DNA from: Zygnema cylindricum
Lineage: Eukaryota; Streptophyta; Zygnematophyceae; Zygnematales; Zygnemataceae
Assembly (NCBI GenBank): GCA_037447655.1
Contig: JBBHKE010001434.1
Location: 1-64,000, forward strand
Length of the DNA stretch: 64,000 nucleotides
Direction of reading: 5' to 3'
In this document: piece after piece, positions 47,801 to 58,027 of the stretch
Layout: every line of letters starts with the position of its first letter
Position numbering within the stretch: position 1 is the stretch's first letter
Notes under the pieces: generated by a model
The model's input: the letters and a program-made list of their open reading frames with translations, nothing else
What the model was told of the DNA's origin: nothing
Databases searched by the model: none
Translations under genes and position numbers: made by a program

Positions 47801-50800
47801 ATGAGTATTGATTTTGTGGTTTTTTATGTGGGTTGTCTTTTGTGTGTTGACTTTGGTGTGTTGTTTTTTGTGTGTTCTTTTGTGTGTGTTGTATTTTGTG
47901 TTTGTTGTATTTTGTGTGTTGTCGTTTGTGTGGTTTGTTCTTTGTGTTGTTTCTCTTTGTGTGTTCAGGTTTTTGTGATTTGACTTGTGTTGTGTTTTAT
48001 GTGCTTATCTTTGTGGTTTGTCTTTTGTGGGTTCTAACTTTTCTGTGTTTTGTATTGTGTGTTTTTCTGAAGGAAATTTTGTGCAGGTTTTTTTTAAGAC
48101 TGAAGACGAAGATACGATGACTGAAGACGAAGACGAAGACAATGACCGAAAACGAAGACGAAGAAGAAGACCACGACAGCGAAGACGAAGACGAAGATGA
48201 GTATTGATTGTGTGGTTGTTCATGTGGGTTGTCTTTTGTGTGTCGACTTTGTTGTGTGGTTTTTTGTGTGGTCTTCTGTGTGTGTTATATTTTGTGTTCT
48301 GTCTTTTGTGTTTTGTCGTTTGTGTGGTTTGTTCTTTGTGTTGTGTCTCTTTGTGTGTTCAGGTTTTTGTGATTTGACTTGTGTTGTGTTTTATGTGCTT
48401 ATCTTTGTGGTTTGTCTTTTGTGGGTTCTAACTTTACCGTGTTTTGTCTTGTGTGTTTTTATGAAGGAAATTTTGTGCAGGTTTTTTTTAAGACTGAAGT
48501 GAAGACACGAAGACTGAAGACGAAGATACAAAGACTGAAGACGAAGACGAAGACGACGACCGAAAATGAAGACGAAGAAGAAAACGAAGATGACGGCGAA
48601 GACGAAATCGAAGATGAGTATTGATTGTGTGGTTTTTTATGTGGGTTGTCTTTTGTGTGTTGACTTTGGTGTGTGGGTTTTTGTGTGGTCTTTTGTGTGG
48701 TCTTTTGTGTGTGTGTGTGTTGTATTTTGTGTGTTGTCGTGTGTGTTTTGTCGTTTGTGTGGTTTGTTCTTTGTGTAGTGTCTCTTTGTGTGTTCAGGTT
48801 TTTTGATGCGACTTGTGTTGTGTTTTATGTGCTTTATCTTTGTGGTTTGTCTTTTGTGGGTTGTAACTTTTCTGTGTTTTGTCTTGTGTGTGTTTTTTTG
48901 AAGGAAATTTTGTGCAGGTTTTTTGTAAGACTGACGACGAAGACACGAAGACTGAAGACGAAGACGAAGACACGAAGACTGAAGACGTAGAAGAAGACGA
49001 AGACGACGGCAAAGACGAAGATGAGTATTGATTGTGTTGTTTTTTATGTGGGTTGTCTTTTGTGTGTTGACTTTGGTGTGTGTGTTTTTGTGTGGTCTTT
49101 TGTGTGGTCTTTTGTGTGTGTGTGTGTTATTTTTGTGTGTTGTCGTGTGTGTTTTGTCGTTTGTGTGGTTTGTTCTTTGAGTAGTGTCTCTTTTGTGTTT
49201 TCAGGTTTTTTTTATTCGACTTGTGTTGTGTTTTATGTTCTTTATCTTTGTGGTTTGTCTTTTGTGGGTTGTAACTTTTCTTTGTTTTGTCTTGTGTGTG
49301 TTTTTTTGAAGGAAATTTTGTGCAGGTTTTTTTTAAGACTGACGACGAAGACACGAAGACTGAAGACGAAGACGAAGACACGAAGACTGAAGACGTAGAA
49401 GAAGACGAAGACGTTGTTAAAGACGAAGTTGAGTATTGATTGTGTGGTTTTTTATGTGGGTTGACTTTTGTGTGTTGACTTTGGTGTGTGGGTTTTTGTG
49501 TGGTCTTCTGTGTGTGTTGTATTTTGTGTTCTGTCTTTTGTGTTTTGTCGTTTGTGTGGTTTGTTCTTTGTGTTGTGTCTCTTTGTGTGTTCAGGTTTTT
49601 GTGATTTGACTTGTGTTGTGTTTTATGTGCTTATCTTTGTGGTTTGTCTTTTGTGGGTTCTAACTTTACCGTGTTTTGTCTTGTGTGTTTTTATGAATGA
49701 AATTTTGTGCAGGTTTTTTTTTAGACTGAAGTGAAGACACGAAGACTGAAGACGAAGATACAAAGACTGAAGACGAAGACGACGACACGAAGACTGAAGA
49801 CGTAGAAGAAGACGAAGACGACGGCAAAGACGAAGATGAGTATTGATTGTGTGGTTTTTTATGTGGGTTGACTTTTGTGTGTTGACTTTGGTGTGTGGGT
49901 TTTTGTGTGGTTTTTTGTGTGTGTGTTGTATTTTGTGATCTCTCTTTTGTGTTTTGTCTTTTGTGTGGTTTGTTCTTTGTGTACTTTATCTTTTGTGTGT
50001 TCAATTTTTTGTGTTTGGTTTGGTGTTGTGTTTTGTGTGTTATATCTTCGGTGTTTTATCTTTGTGGTTTGTCTTTTGTGGGTTTTAACTTTTCTGTGTT
50101 TTGTCTTGTGTGTGTTTTTTTGAAGGAAATTTTGTGCAGATTTTTTTAAGACTGAAGCGAAGACACGAAGACTGAAGACTGAAGACGAAGACGAAGACAC
50201 GAAGACTGAAGACGTAGAAGAAGACGAAGACGACGGCAAAGACGAAGATGAGTATTGATTGTGTGGTTTTTTATGTGGGTTGACTTTTGTGTGTTGACTT
50301 TGGTGTGTGGGTTTTTGTGTGGTCTTTTTTGTGGTCTTTTGTGTGTGTGTGTTGTATTTTGTGTGTTGTCGTTTGTGTTTTGTCGTTTGTGTGGTTTGTT
50401 CTTTGTGTTGTGTCTCTTTTGTGTGTTCAGGTTTTTGTTATTTGACTTGTGTTGTGTTTTATGTGCTTTATCTTTGTGGTTTGTCTTTTGTGGGTTGTAA
50501 CTTTTCTGTGTTTTGTCTTGTGTGTGTTTTTTTGAAGGAAATTTTGTGCAGGTTTTTTTTAAGACTGACGACAAGACACGAAGACTGAAGACGAAGACGA
50601 AGACACAAAGACTGAAGACGTAGAAGAAGACGAAGACGACGGCAAAGACGAAGATGAGTATTGATTGTGTGGTTTTTTATGTGGGTTGACTTGTGTGTTG
50701 ACTTTGGTGTGTGGTTTTTAGTGTGGTCTTTTGTGTGTGTGTGTTGTATTTTGTGATCTCTCTTTTGTGTTTTGTCTTTTGTGTGGTTTGTTCTTTGTGT

Positions 50801-53291
50801 ACTTTATCTTTTGTGTGTTCAATTTTTTGTGTTTGGTTTGGTATTGTGTTTTGTGTGTTATGTCTTCGGTGTTTTATCTTTGTGGTTTGTCTTTTGTGGG
50901 TTTTAACTTTTCTGTGTTTTGTCTTGTGTGTGTTTTTTTGAAGGAAATTTTGTGCAGGTTTTTTTAAGACAAGCGAAGACACGAAGAGTGAAGACAAAGA
51001 TACAAAGACTGAAGTCGAAGACGACGACCGAAAACGAAGACGAAGAAGAAGACGAAGACGACAACGAAGACGAAGACAAAGATGAGTATTGATTGTGTGG
51101 CTAGTTATGTGGGTTGTCTTTTGTGTGTTGTCTTTGGTGTGTGGTTTTTTGTGTGGTCTTTTTTGTGTGTTGTATTTTGTGATCTGTCTTTTGTGTTTTG
51201 TCTTTTGTGTGTTGTCTTTGGTTTGTGGTTTTTTGTGTGGTCTTTTTTGTGTGTTGTATTTTGTGTTTTGTCTTTTGTGTGGTTTGTTCTTTGTGTACTT
51301 TCTCTTTTGTGTGTTCAATTTTTTGTGTTTGGTTTGGTTTTGTGTTTTGTGTGTTTTTTCTTTGTGTGTTTTATCTTTGTGGTTTGTCTTTTGTGGGTTG
51401 TAACTTTTCTGTGTTTTGTCTTGTGTGTATTTTTTTGAAGGAAATTTTGCGCAGGTTTTTTTTGAGACTGAAGGGAAGACACGAAGACTGAAGACGACGA
51501 CCGAAAACGAAGACAAAGAAGAAAATGAAGATGACGGTGAAGACGAAATCGAAGAATTATTTGTGTTTTGTCTTTTGTGGGTTCTAACTTTTGTGTGTTT
51601 TGTTTTTTGTTTGTTTTGTTTGAGGAAATTTTGTGCAGATTTTTTTAAGACTGAAGATGAAGACAAGAAGACTGAAGACGAAGACAAAGATGACGACCGA
51701 AGACGAAGACGAAAAAGAAGACGAAGACGACGGCGAAGACGAAAAAGAAGACGAAGACGACGGCGAAGTCGAAGACAAAGATGAGTATTGATTGTGTGGT
51801 TATTTATGTGGGTTGTCTTCTGTGTGTCGACTTTGTTGTATGGTTTTTTGTGTGGTCTTTTGTGTGTGTTGCATTTTGTGTGTTGTCGTGTGTGTTTTGT
51901 CGTTTGTGTGGTTTGTTCTTTGTGTAGTGTCTCTTTTGTGTGTTCAGGTTTTTTTTATTCGACTTGTGTTCTGTTTTATGTGCTTTATCTTTGTGGTTTG
52001 TCTTTTGTGGGTTGTAACTTTTCTGTGTTTTGTCTTGTGTGTGTTTTTTTGAAGGAAATTTTGTGCAGGTTTTTTTTAAGACTGACGACGAAGACACGAA
52101 GACTGAAGACGAAGACGAAGACGAAGACACGAAGACTGAAGACGTAGAAGAAGACGAAGACGACGGCAAAGACGAAGATGAGTATTGATTGTGTGGTTTT
52201 TTATGTGGGTTGACTTTTGTGTGTTGACTTTGGTGTGTGGGTTTTTGTGTGGTCTTTTTTGTGTGTTGTATTTTGTGATCTGTCTTTTGTGTTTTGTCTT
52301 TTGTGTGTTGTCTTTGGTTTGTGGTTTTTTGTGTGGTCTTTTATGTGTGTTGTATTTTGTGATCTGTCTTTTGTATTTTGTCTTTTGTGTGGTTTGTTCT
52401 TTGTGTACTTTTTCTTTTGTGTGTTCAATTTTTTGTGTTTTGTTTGGTGTTGTGTTTTGTGTGTTTTATCTTTCTGGTTTGTCTTTTGTGGGTTCTAACT
52501 TTTGTGTGTATGTTGTCTTTTGTGCGTTTTGTTTTGGAGGAAATTTTGTGCAGATTTTATTTAAGAGTGAAGATGAAGATTGAAGATGAAGTTTGAAGAT
52601 GAAGACGAAAACTGAAGACGAATATGGACGACTAAGTCTTAGAAGAAGACGAAGACAAAGACGTTGACGAAGAAGAAGACGAAGACTGATTGTGTGGTTA
52701 TTTGTGTGGTTTGCTGTTTGTGGGTTCGAACTTTATTGTTTTGCCCTTTGTGTGGTTTGTATGTTTTGTCTTTTGTGTGTTGACTTTGTTGTGTGGTTTT
52801 TTGTGTGGTCTTATGTGTGTGTTATAGTTTGTGTTCTGTCGTTGGTGTGGTTTGTTCTTTGTGTAGTTTCCTTTTTGTGTGTCCAAATTCTGTGTTTCGT
52901 TTGGTGTTGTGTTTTGTGTGTTTTATTTTTGTGTTTTGTCTTGTGTGGGTTCTAAATTTTTTTTGTTTTGTCTTGTGTGTGTTTTTTTGAAGGAAATTTT
53001 GTGCATGTTTTTTTTAAGACTGAAGACGAAGACACGAAGACTGAAGACGAAGACAACGACCAAAAACGAAGATGAAGAAGAATACGAAGACGACAACGAA
53101 GACGAAGACAAAGATGAGTATTGATTGTGTGGTTGTTTATGTGGGTTGTCTTTTGTGTGTTGTCTTTGGTGTGGTTTTTTGTGTGGTCTTTTTTGTGTGT
53201 TGTATTTTGAGATCTGTCTTTTGTGTTTTGTCTTTTGTGTGGTTTGTTCTTTGTTTTTTTTTTTTTTTGTGTTTTTTTTTTTTTTTGTTTT

Positions 53292-53326
<35 letters not shown>

Positions 53327-54909
53327 TGTTTTTTCTTTTTGGTTTTTTTTTTTTGGGTTCTAATTTTTGTGTGTGTTGTGTTTTGTGCGTTTTGTTTGGA
53401 GGAAATTTTGTGCAGATTTTTTTAAGACCGATGACGAAGACAAGAAGAATGAAGACGAAGACTGAAGACGAATACGGAAGACGATGACTAAGGAGAAGAC
53501 GAAGACCAAGAAGAAGACGAAGACGTCGACGAAGACGTTGACTGATTGTGTGGTCATTTGTGTGGGTTGTCTTTTGTGTGGTTTGCTGTTTGTGGGTTCG
53601 AACTTTATTGTTTTGCCCTTTGTGTTTATTTTCCTTTGTGTGGTTTGTATGTTTTGTCTTTTGTGTGTTGACTTTGTTGTGTGGTTTTTTTTTTGGTCTT
53701 TTGTATGTTTTGTATTTTGCGTTGTCTTTGGTGTGGTTTGTTCTTTCTGTAGTTTCCCTTTTGTGTGTTCAATTTTTTGTGTTTTGTTCAGTGTTGTGTT
53801 TTGTGTGTTTTATATTTGTGGTTTGTCTTTTGTGGGTCTAACTTTTGTGTGTGTCCTCTTTTGTGCGTTTTGTTTTAGAAGAAATTTGTGCAGATTTCTT
53901 TTAAGACTGGAGATGAAGATTGAAGATGAAGACGAAGACTGAAGTCGAATACCGAAGACGAAGACGAAGTAGAAGACAAAGACGAAGAAGAAGTCGAAGA
54001 CGTCAACGAAGACGAAGACGAAGACTGATTGTGTGGTTATTTGTGTGTTTTTTCTCTTTTGTGTTATCTTTTGTGTGGTTTGTTGTTTGTGGTTTCTAAC
54101 TTTATTGTTTTGCCCTTTATTTTTGTTGTCCTTTGTGTGGTTTGTATGTTTTTTCTGTTGTGTATTCTTTTTCTGGTGTTTCGTCTTTTGTGTGTTGTCT
54201 TTGGTGTGTTGTCTTTTGTGTTTTGTCTTTTGTGTGGTTTGTTCTTTGTGTAGTTTCTCTTTTGTTTGTTCAGTTTTTTGTGTTTCGTCTTGTGTTGTGT
54301 TTAGTGTATTTATCTTTGTCGTGTGTCTTTAGTGGGTTCATCCTTTGTGTGTTTTGTCTTTTGTGTGTGTTTTGGAGGAAATTTTGTGCAGATTTTTTTT
54401 AAGACTGAAGATGAAGATTGAAAATGAAGACGAACACCGAAGACGACGACGACGAAGAAGATGAAGACGAAGACGACGATGTAGACGAAGATGAGTCCTG
54501 ATTATAATGGTTATTTATGTGGGTTGTCTTTTGTGTGTTTGTTTTCTTTTGTCTTCTCTTTTGTTTGGTTTGCTGTTTGTGGGTTCTAACTTTATTGTTT
54601 TGCCCTTTTTGTTTGTTGTCCTTTGTGTGGTTTGTATGTTTTATCTTTTGTGTTTTGTCTTTTGTGTGGTTTGTGTTTGTTTTTGAAAGCTTTTCCTCAA
54701 TAGATCAGGCTGTGAGGGGATGATTAGGACTTAGAATAATTTTGGTCTAAGTCAGTTGTAATACTTACCTTTAATAGTGTTACAGTAGCAAAAGGACAAT
54801 AGAGTGTATTGTACTTCTACAGGGACACGCGTCGGCACTTGAGGACTGGGCAAATATTTTGGAAGGGCGTCGACACTCACTTACACGTGTCAACCATCGA
54901 ACAAGCTGA
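41792..54909 (+). CDS. Small split gene of unknown function hosting the GT/GAAGAC satellite (tentative)
   Basis: Three exons join in phase: 41792-41806 (MTAAK, donor GTGAGT), 41926-41992 (QQVKAAAILDENKPTENKVE, acceptor TTTTTTCAG, donor GTTAGT) and 43931-44178 (HAEKAAPKNA... to SMTATLAARLE, acceptor CCCACAAG, donor GTAAAT). A candidate last exon starts at 54823 after CTTCTACAG. In phase 0 it reads GHASALEDWANILEGRRHSL and stops at 54907-54909, giving about 138 residues; another frame of the same exon stays open to 55111. The protein is Ala/Lys/Thr-rich, without recognised domain, signal peptide or membrane segment. The implied last intron is 10.6 kb and contains the whole satellite. I infer the gene from splice-phase agreement only. 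Confidence 0.4.
41926..41992 (+). CDS. Exon 2 of unknown plus-strand gene
   Basis: A long T-tract and TTCAG precede it. Reads QQVKAAAILDENKPTENKVE and ends ATAG before GTTAGT in phase 1. Confidence 0.45.
42630..43510. repeat. Six-copy tandem repeat of about 170 bp
   Basis: Units near 42650, 42825, 43010, 43130, 43310 and 43475 each hold AGTCCAACATGCATTTATGA, a TTCGATTTCAAAACGAATA-type block, and a pyrimidine-rich remainder. They lie in the intron between exons 2 and 3 of the plus-strand gene. Confidence 0.75.
43931..44178 (+). CDS. Exon 3 of unknown plus-strand gene
   Basis: Acceptor in a pyrimidine tract (TTCCCCCCACAAG). The frame is open for 82 codons and includes KAKIVGTRATQVATTGAKT and EMSMTATLAARLE, then donor GTAAAT in phase 0. 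It is clearly more GC-rich than its surroundings. Confidence 0.5.
44238..44352. repeat. AACTTTA repeat
   Basis: About ten degenerate copies of AACTTTAACTT-type sequence just before the AT-rich trinucleotide block. Confidence 0.7.
44388..44735. repeat. (TAATAN)n trinucleotide-like repeat
   Basis: Dense AGTAATAATTTTAGTAATGGTAA-type sequence with a 3-bp rhythm. It opens long Asn/Ser frames that I regard as artefacts. Confidence 0.75.
44743..54690. repeat. 10-kb satellite of bipartite GT-rich/GAAGAC-rich units
   Basis: About 23 head-to-tail units of 350-510 bp (one stretch near 51080-51780 is a composite of about 700 bp). Each unit has a GT/T-rich half (GTGTGTTGTCTTTTGTG motifs, with GTGGGTTCTAACTTTT near its end), a conserved hinge (GGAAATTTTGTGCAGGTTTTTTTTAAG), and a purine half made of GAAGAC hexamers. 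Unit starts (ATTGATTGTGTGG or GACTGATTGTGTGG) fall near 44746, 45221, 45631, 46114, 46468, 46971, 47376, 47806, 48202, 48620, 49026, 49434, 49841, 50253, 50660, 51088, 51786, 52185, 52689, 53121, 53543, 54027 and 54500. Two subtypes exist: one with GATGAGTATTGATTG, and one with GAAGACTGATTG and GGGTTCGAACTTTATTG. A (T)n-rich variant lies at 53250-53350. Confidence 0.92.
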
Positions 54910-55111
54910 TTCGCAGAATCGTACGGAGGGAGTCGGAAGCAAACATCTGGGAATTGTTGTGTACGGGAGCAAGAATGAATCGTTGATACGAATCGAGTCG
55001 ACGGACGCGATTCGAGCGGGGACCACAAGTGCCGAAGCACACTGTGCGTACTCAGGTGTTCCGTACTTCAGGATCACAGTTGGCTGGACTTTTATGACCG
55101 ATGTTGACTAA
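54823..55111 (+). CDS. Candidate last exon, two possible frames
   Basis: Follows CTTCTACAG. GC-richer than its flanks. One frame (phase 0) ends after 28 codons. The +1 frame is open for 95 codons, with GIVVYGSKNESLIRIES and YFRITVGWTFMTDVD, and ends TAA at 55109-55111. The long frame looks more protein-like but needs a phase-2 donor upstream. No domain recognised. Confidence 0.4.
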
Positions 55112-55269
55112 GCGACAACAACTTTGTTTGTACGGTTTATATTTTTTAAAAACCTGAAATGCATCTGTTTGTAGTCTAGCGCATTATGAAATTGTGTTTC
55201 ACTGTTTAGATTACGGCAAGTAGCAATTTGGGTTTTGGAAGTACTATGAGTACACTGACGTACGGTTTA

Positions 55270-55419
55270 GGTACTTTGTCATATCGTAGTACAGTACTTT
55301 AGTTCCATGTGTTAGCATCTGATTTGATGGTTAGCAGTAGACACGGTACTTTGTCATATCGTAGTACAGTACTACAGTTCCAGGTGTTAGCATCTGATTT
55401 GATGGTTAGCAGTAGACAC
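55270..55419. repeat. 75-bp tandem duplication
   Basis: 55270-55344 and 55345-55419 are nearly identical (GGTACTTTGTCATATCGTAG to AGCAGTAGACAC). Confidence 0.9.
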
Positions 55420-56052
55420 TCACTCAGTGTATAAAGTTTAAATTTTGATATCCAATTTTGGGACTATGGTAATCTAAGGGCAGATTTTGGGAAACTTGCA
55501 AAGATTCTATATCTTATGGTTTACTGGATTAATTTGGCTGAGTTTTCTGGAACAAAACATGATTGTCACTAAAAAGTATTGATGACCAACAAAGGTTGAA
55601 GACCAAAATTCTAAAGGACTAAATACACAACAAAAATGCGTTAAAGGCCTAAAAAGAAAGACGAAAAGCCTAAAAGGAAAGAAAAGCAAGTACAACAAAA
55701 CCAAACTATTTAAACACTACAAACTAACCTAGACACTAAAGCCTCAAACTACGCCCAACTAAAGATCAGAACTAGATATCGTCTATATGCGTCAGGTGAT
55801 GCGCCTTTGAAGCTAACAGTTGTCCACACATGCTAGATTTTGCACACACAATGCAATTTGATTATTCTACACGTTGGTGTAGTCTGATAAGAATGTTACT
55901 TATCCTTTAACAAGTTTTTGTTTTAATGTACTCGGGTGTTTACACGGCCTTCATACGCCAAAGAGCAGCAGACACGTGGCGGTCTACGCCTAAATTGTGG
56001 TAGATCGGGCTGTACTTGATGATCCCCGATTTTTGAGGAACCTCCGTGTTGC
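55420..56052. other. No gene recognised
   Basis: AT-rich flank between the tandem duplication and the next MITE. No supported feature. Confidence 0.4.
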
Positions 56053-56054
56053 TA

Positions 56055-56592
56055 CACCGCGAATCGTTATTAGTGTCAACAACTCTAATTTGGGTTCTTC
56101 AAATTTTGATTTTTTCCCCAAACAGGATACATGATTTTAATTTTTCCTTGACGTTAATTAAGGTACCGTACAAAATAGTGTAAAGAACGAAATTGCAATA
56201 ATATCTAAATAGTGTGGTGTACGGTCAATGTCAGACCGTACCTAAATGTACCTTTTCAAGTGAAAATTTTACAAAAAATGAATTAAATCAGACGCACACG
56301 CATAGGAATGTGCGCTCAAAAAACGGGATTGGTCTTACAAGTAAATTAGTCTGACATGTACGGATATTTAAATTTCACGACGGTGTACGATTTCTAATAT
56401 TTTGTACGAATACATAAAATAATGTGTATAATCGTACAGAAAATTTTCCATTTTTGCTGTTCCAAATTAGCATTAACGCCGAAATTAGAATACACCTTTT
56501 TAAAAAAAAAAATCAAATTCTTAATTAGCATCAATTACGGTAAATTTACTTCCACACTATTTAAACCTTGACACTAATAACGATGCGCGGTG
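56055..56592. mobile_element. Tc1-like MITE (TA target)
   Basis: 538 bp flanked by TA on both sides. Inverted ends CACCGCGAATCGTTATTAG and CTAATAACGATGCGCGGTG, about 27 bp long. AT-rich interior without transposase. Confidence 0.75.
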
Positions 56593-56675
56593 TAGTAGTC
56601 CACATCGACCGTACGCGGCGAGGTTAGCGCACGTCATCGAATCGGGAGCGTTTTTCTTGCGATCATTCCAAACAG

Positions 56676-56876
56676 TAGTGTTGGGTATCGGGTAGTTTCA
56701 TATCGCGATAATTTCGATATTCGATATATCAAATATCGATCGAGCAGATTCCTCGATATATCGTACCGGGACCAACATAAATTATTGCGATATATATCGC
56801 AAAAATTGCGTGTCCGTACAGTCAGAGTACGGAAACCGTACAAAAAAACGTACGAAGAATCGTACGGATATTCCCC

Positions 56877-56910
<34 letters not shown>

Positions 56911-57117
56911 TTCACTGAGCGCTCAGTGGGGGGGGGTTGAAAAAAAATTACAAAATTTTCATTTTCGATAAATCGTCGATACGATATATCGCCAATATAT
57001 CGGCGATATATCGCGATAATTTGGTTTTCGATATATCGAAGCGATATATCGATTATCGGGTAGTTCAAATTCGATATATATTGAATATCGGCAATAGGTC
57101 CTCGATACCCAACACTA
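56676..57117. mobile_element. hAT-like MITE, copy D with perfect 8-bp TSD
   Basis: 442 bp with ends TAGTGTTGGGTATCGGGTA and GATACCCAACACTA, flanked by CCAAACAG on both sides (56668-56675 and 57118-57125). Arms rich in CGATATATCG. A poly-C run lies at about 56875-56910. Confidence 0.88.
56875..56910. repeat. Poly-C tract
   Basis: CCCCACC followed by about 28 consecutive C, then CACTGAGCGCTCAGTGGGGGGG shortly after. Able to form a G-quadruplex on the minus strand; its exact length is likely unreliable in the assembly. Confidence 0.85.
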
Positions 57118-57446
57118 CCAAACAGACACGAGTCACAAGAGGTGCTATTCCGCAAAAATCTATAAAGATAGAGCGTCAGTAATTGGATCGTCATTATGCA
57201 TAGCATCACAAAACATGAGGCGCCACGCAAACCGCTCGATTATTTGAATTCGAGGCGCGAATATAACCAACATAATTTACGAACCACAATGACGTAGCAA
57301 AACTGTGTCGCATACGGAATAAAATGTCGGTGCTACGTTTAAAAATAGTTACATTGTCTTTTGCGAGTTATTAAATAGCGTGGACGCCACCGGATTATTC
57401 ATTGGGTACAATACCGGTTATTCACCGTATTATAGTACGGTACTAT

Positions 57447-57937
57447 TGTTAGATTCAATGTTGTAATCGGCTGTCGTGGATTGTCGCGCGGCCATATAAT
57501 TTGTCGTTTTGTCTTTGTGGGTGGTTTGGCGTCATTATGTCTTTTAGATCCTTTTGTAGATTCCTGCTCTCGCGTAGATTCGGTTTTGCGACGACCAGGT
57601 TCAATTGTCGTTTGGTTTGTACGGGTTTGTTTGGGTTGTACGTTTAGGTACATGTTTGCGTTGTACTTTAGTTTTATGTTGTTTCGCGTATGAACGCGAT
57701 TTGATTTGTAGGCGCTCAGTGCGCACTTTATAGTTTGGTTTGTTTTTTAGTTTGATTGTGTGACGTTACATTTGCAGTACTATATACTGCAGCTTAGTGG
57801 GAGGGAAAACTTAATCTTTTTTGGGAGAAAATGTCCGTGAAATATATTGGCTTTCGTGGACAGTTTTCTCTTGTCTGAATGTTTTTTTTTGCTCCGGTGT
57901 AATCTTGCACTCTGCATTTTTGTGTGAGATCCTTTCA
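57447..57937 (+). mobile_element. Copia-type 5' LTR
   Basis: 491 bp from TGTTAGATTC to TCCTTTCA, followed after two bases by a clear primer-binding site. TATATA at 57779-57785. No matching 3' LTR is seen in the window, so the borders rest on the TG/CA ends and the PBS. Confidence 0.6.
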
Positions 57938-57939
57938 AG

Positions 57940-57951
57940 TGGTATCGGAGC
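57940..57951 (+). promoter_or_regulatory. Copia primer-binding site
   Basis: TGGTATCGGAGC differs at one base from TGGTATCAGAGC, the tRNA-iMet site used by most plant Copia elements. Confidence 0.8.
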
Positions 57952-57991
57952 TTGTGTGCTCCCTTAAGGTGTAGAAGTGTGGCTAAGGACA

Positions 57992-58027
57992 CCCTAAAAA
58001 ACCCTAAAAAACCCTAAAAAACCCTAA
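57992..58027. repeat. CCCTAAAAAA tandem repeat
   Basis: Four copies of a 10-bp unit, ACCCTAAAAA, in the Copia leader. Telomere-like in look but with the wrong period. Confidence 0.75.

Noticed and set aside
44985-53942. Many open frames of 60-336 codons giving VCFL-rich hydrophobic segments with KTKTRR or TEDED loops
   Set aside because: All derive from the same GT/GAAGAC satellite. Frames on both strands are open because the repeats lack stop codons, not because they are selected.
57992-58027. Interstitial telomere repeat
   Set aside because: The unit is 10 bp (ACCCTAAAAA), only four copies, inside a Copia leader. It is not a 6-7-bp telomere motif.
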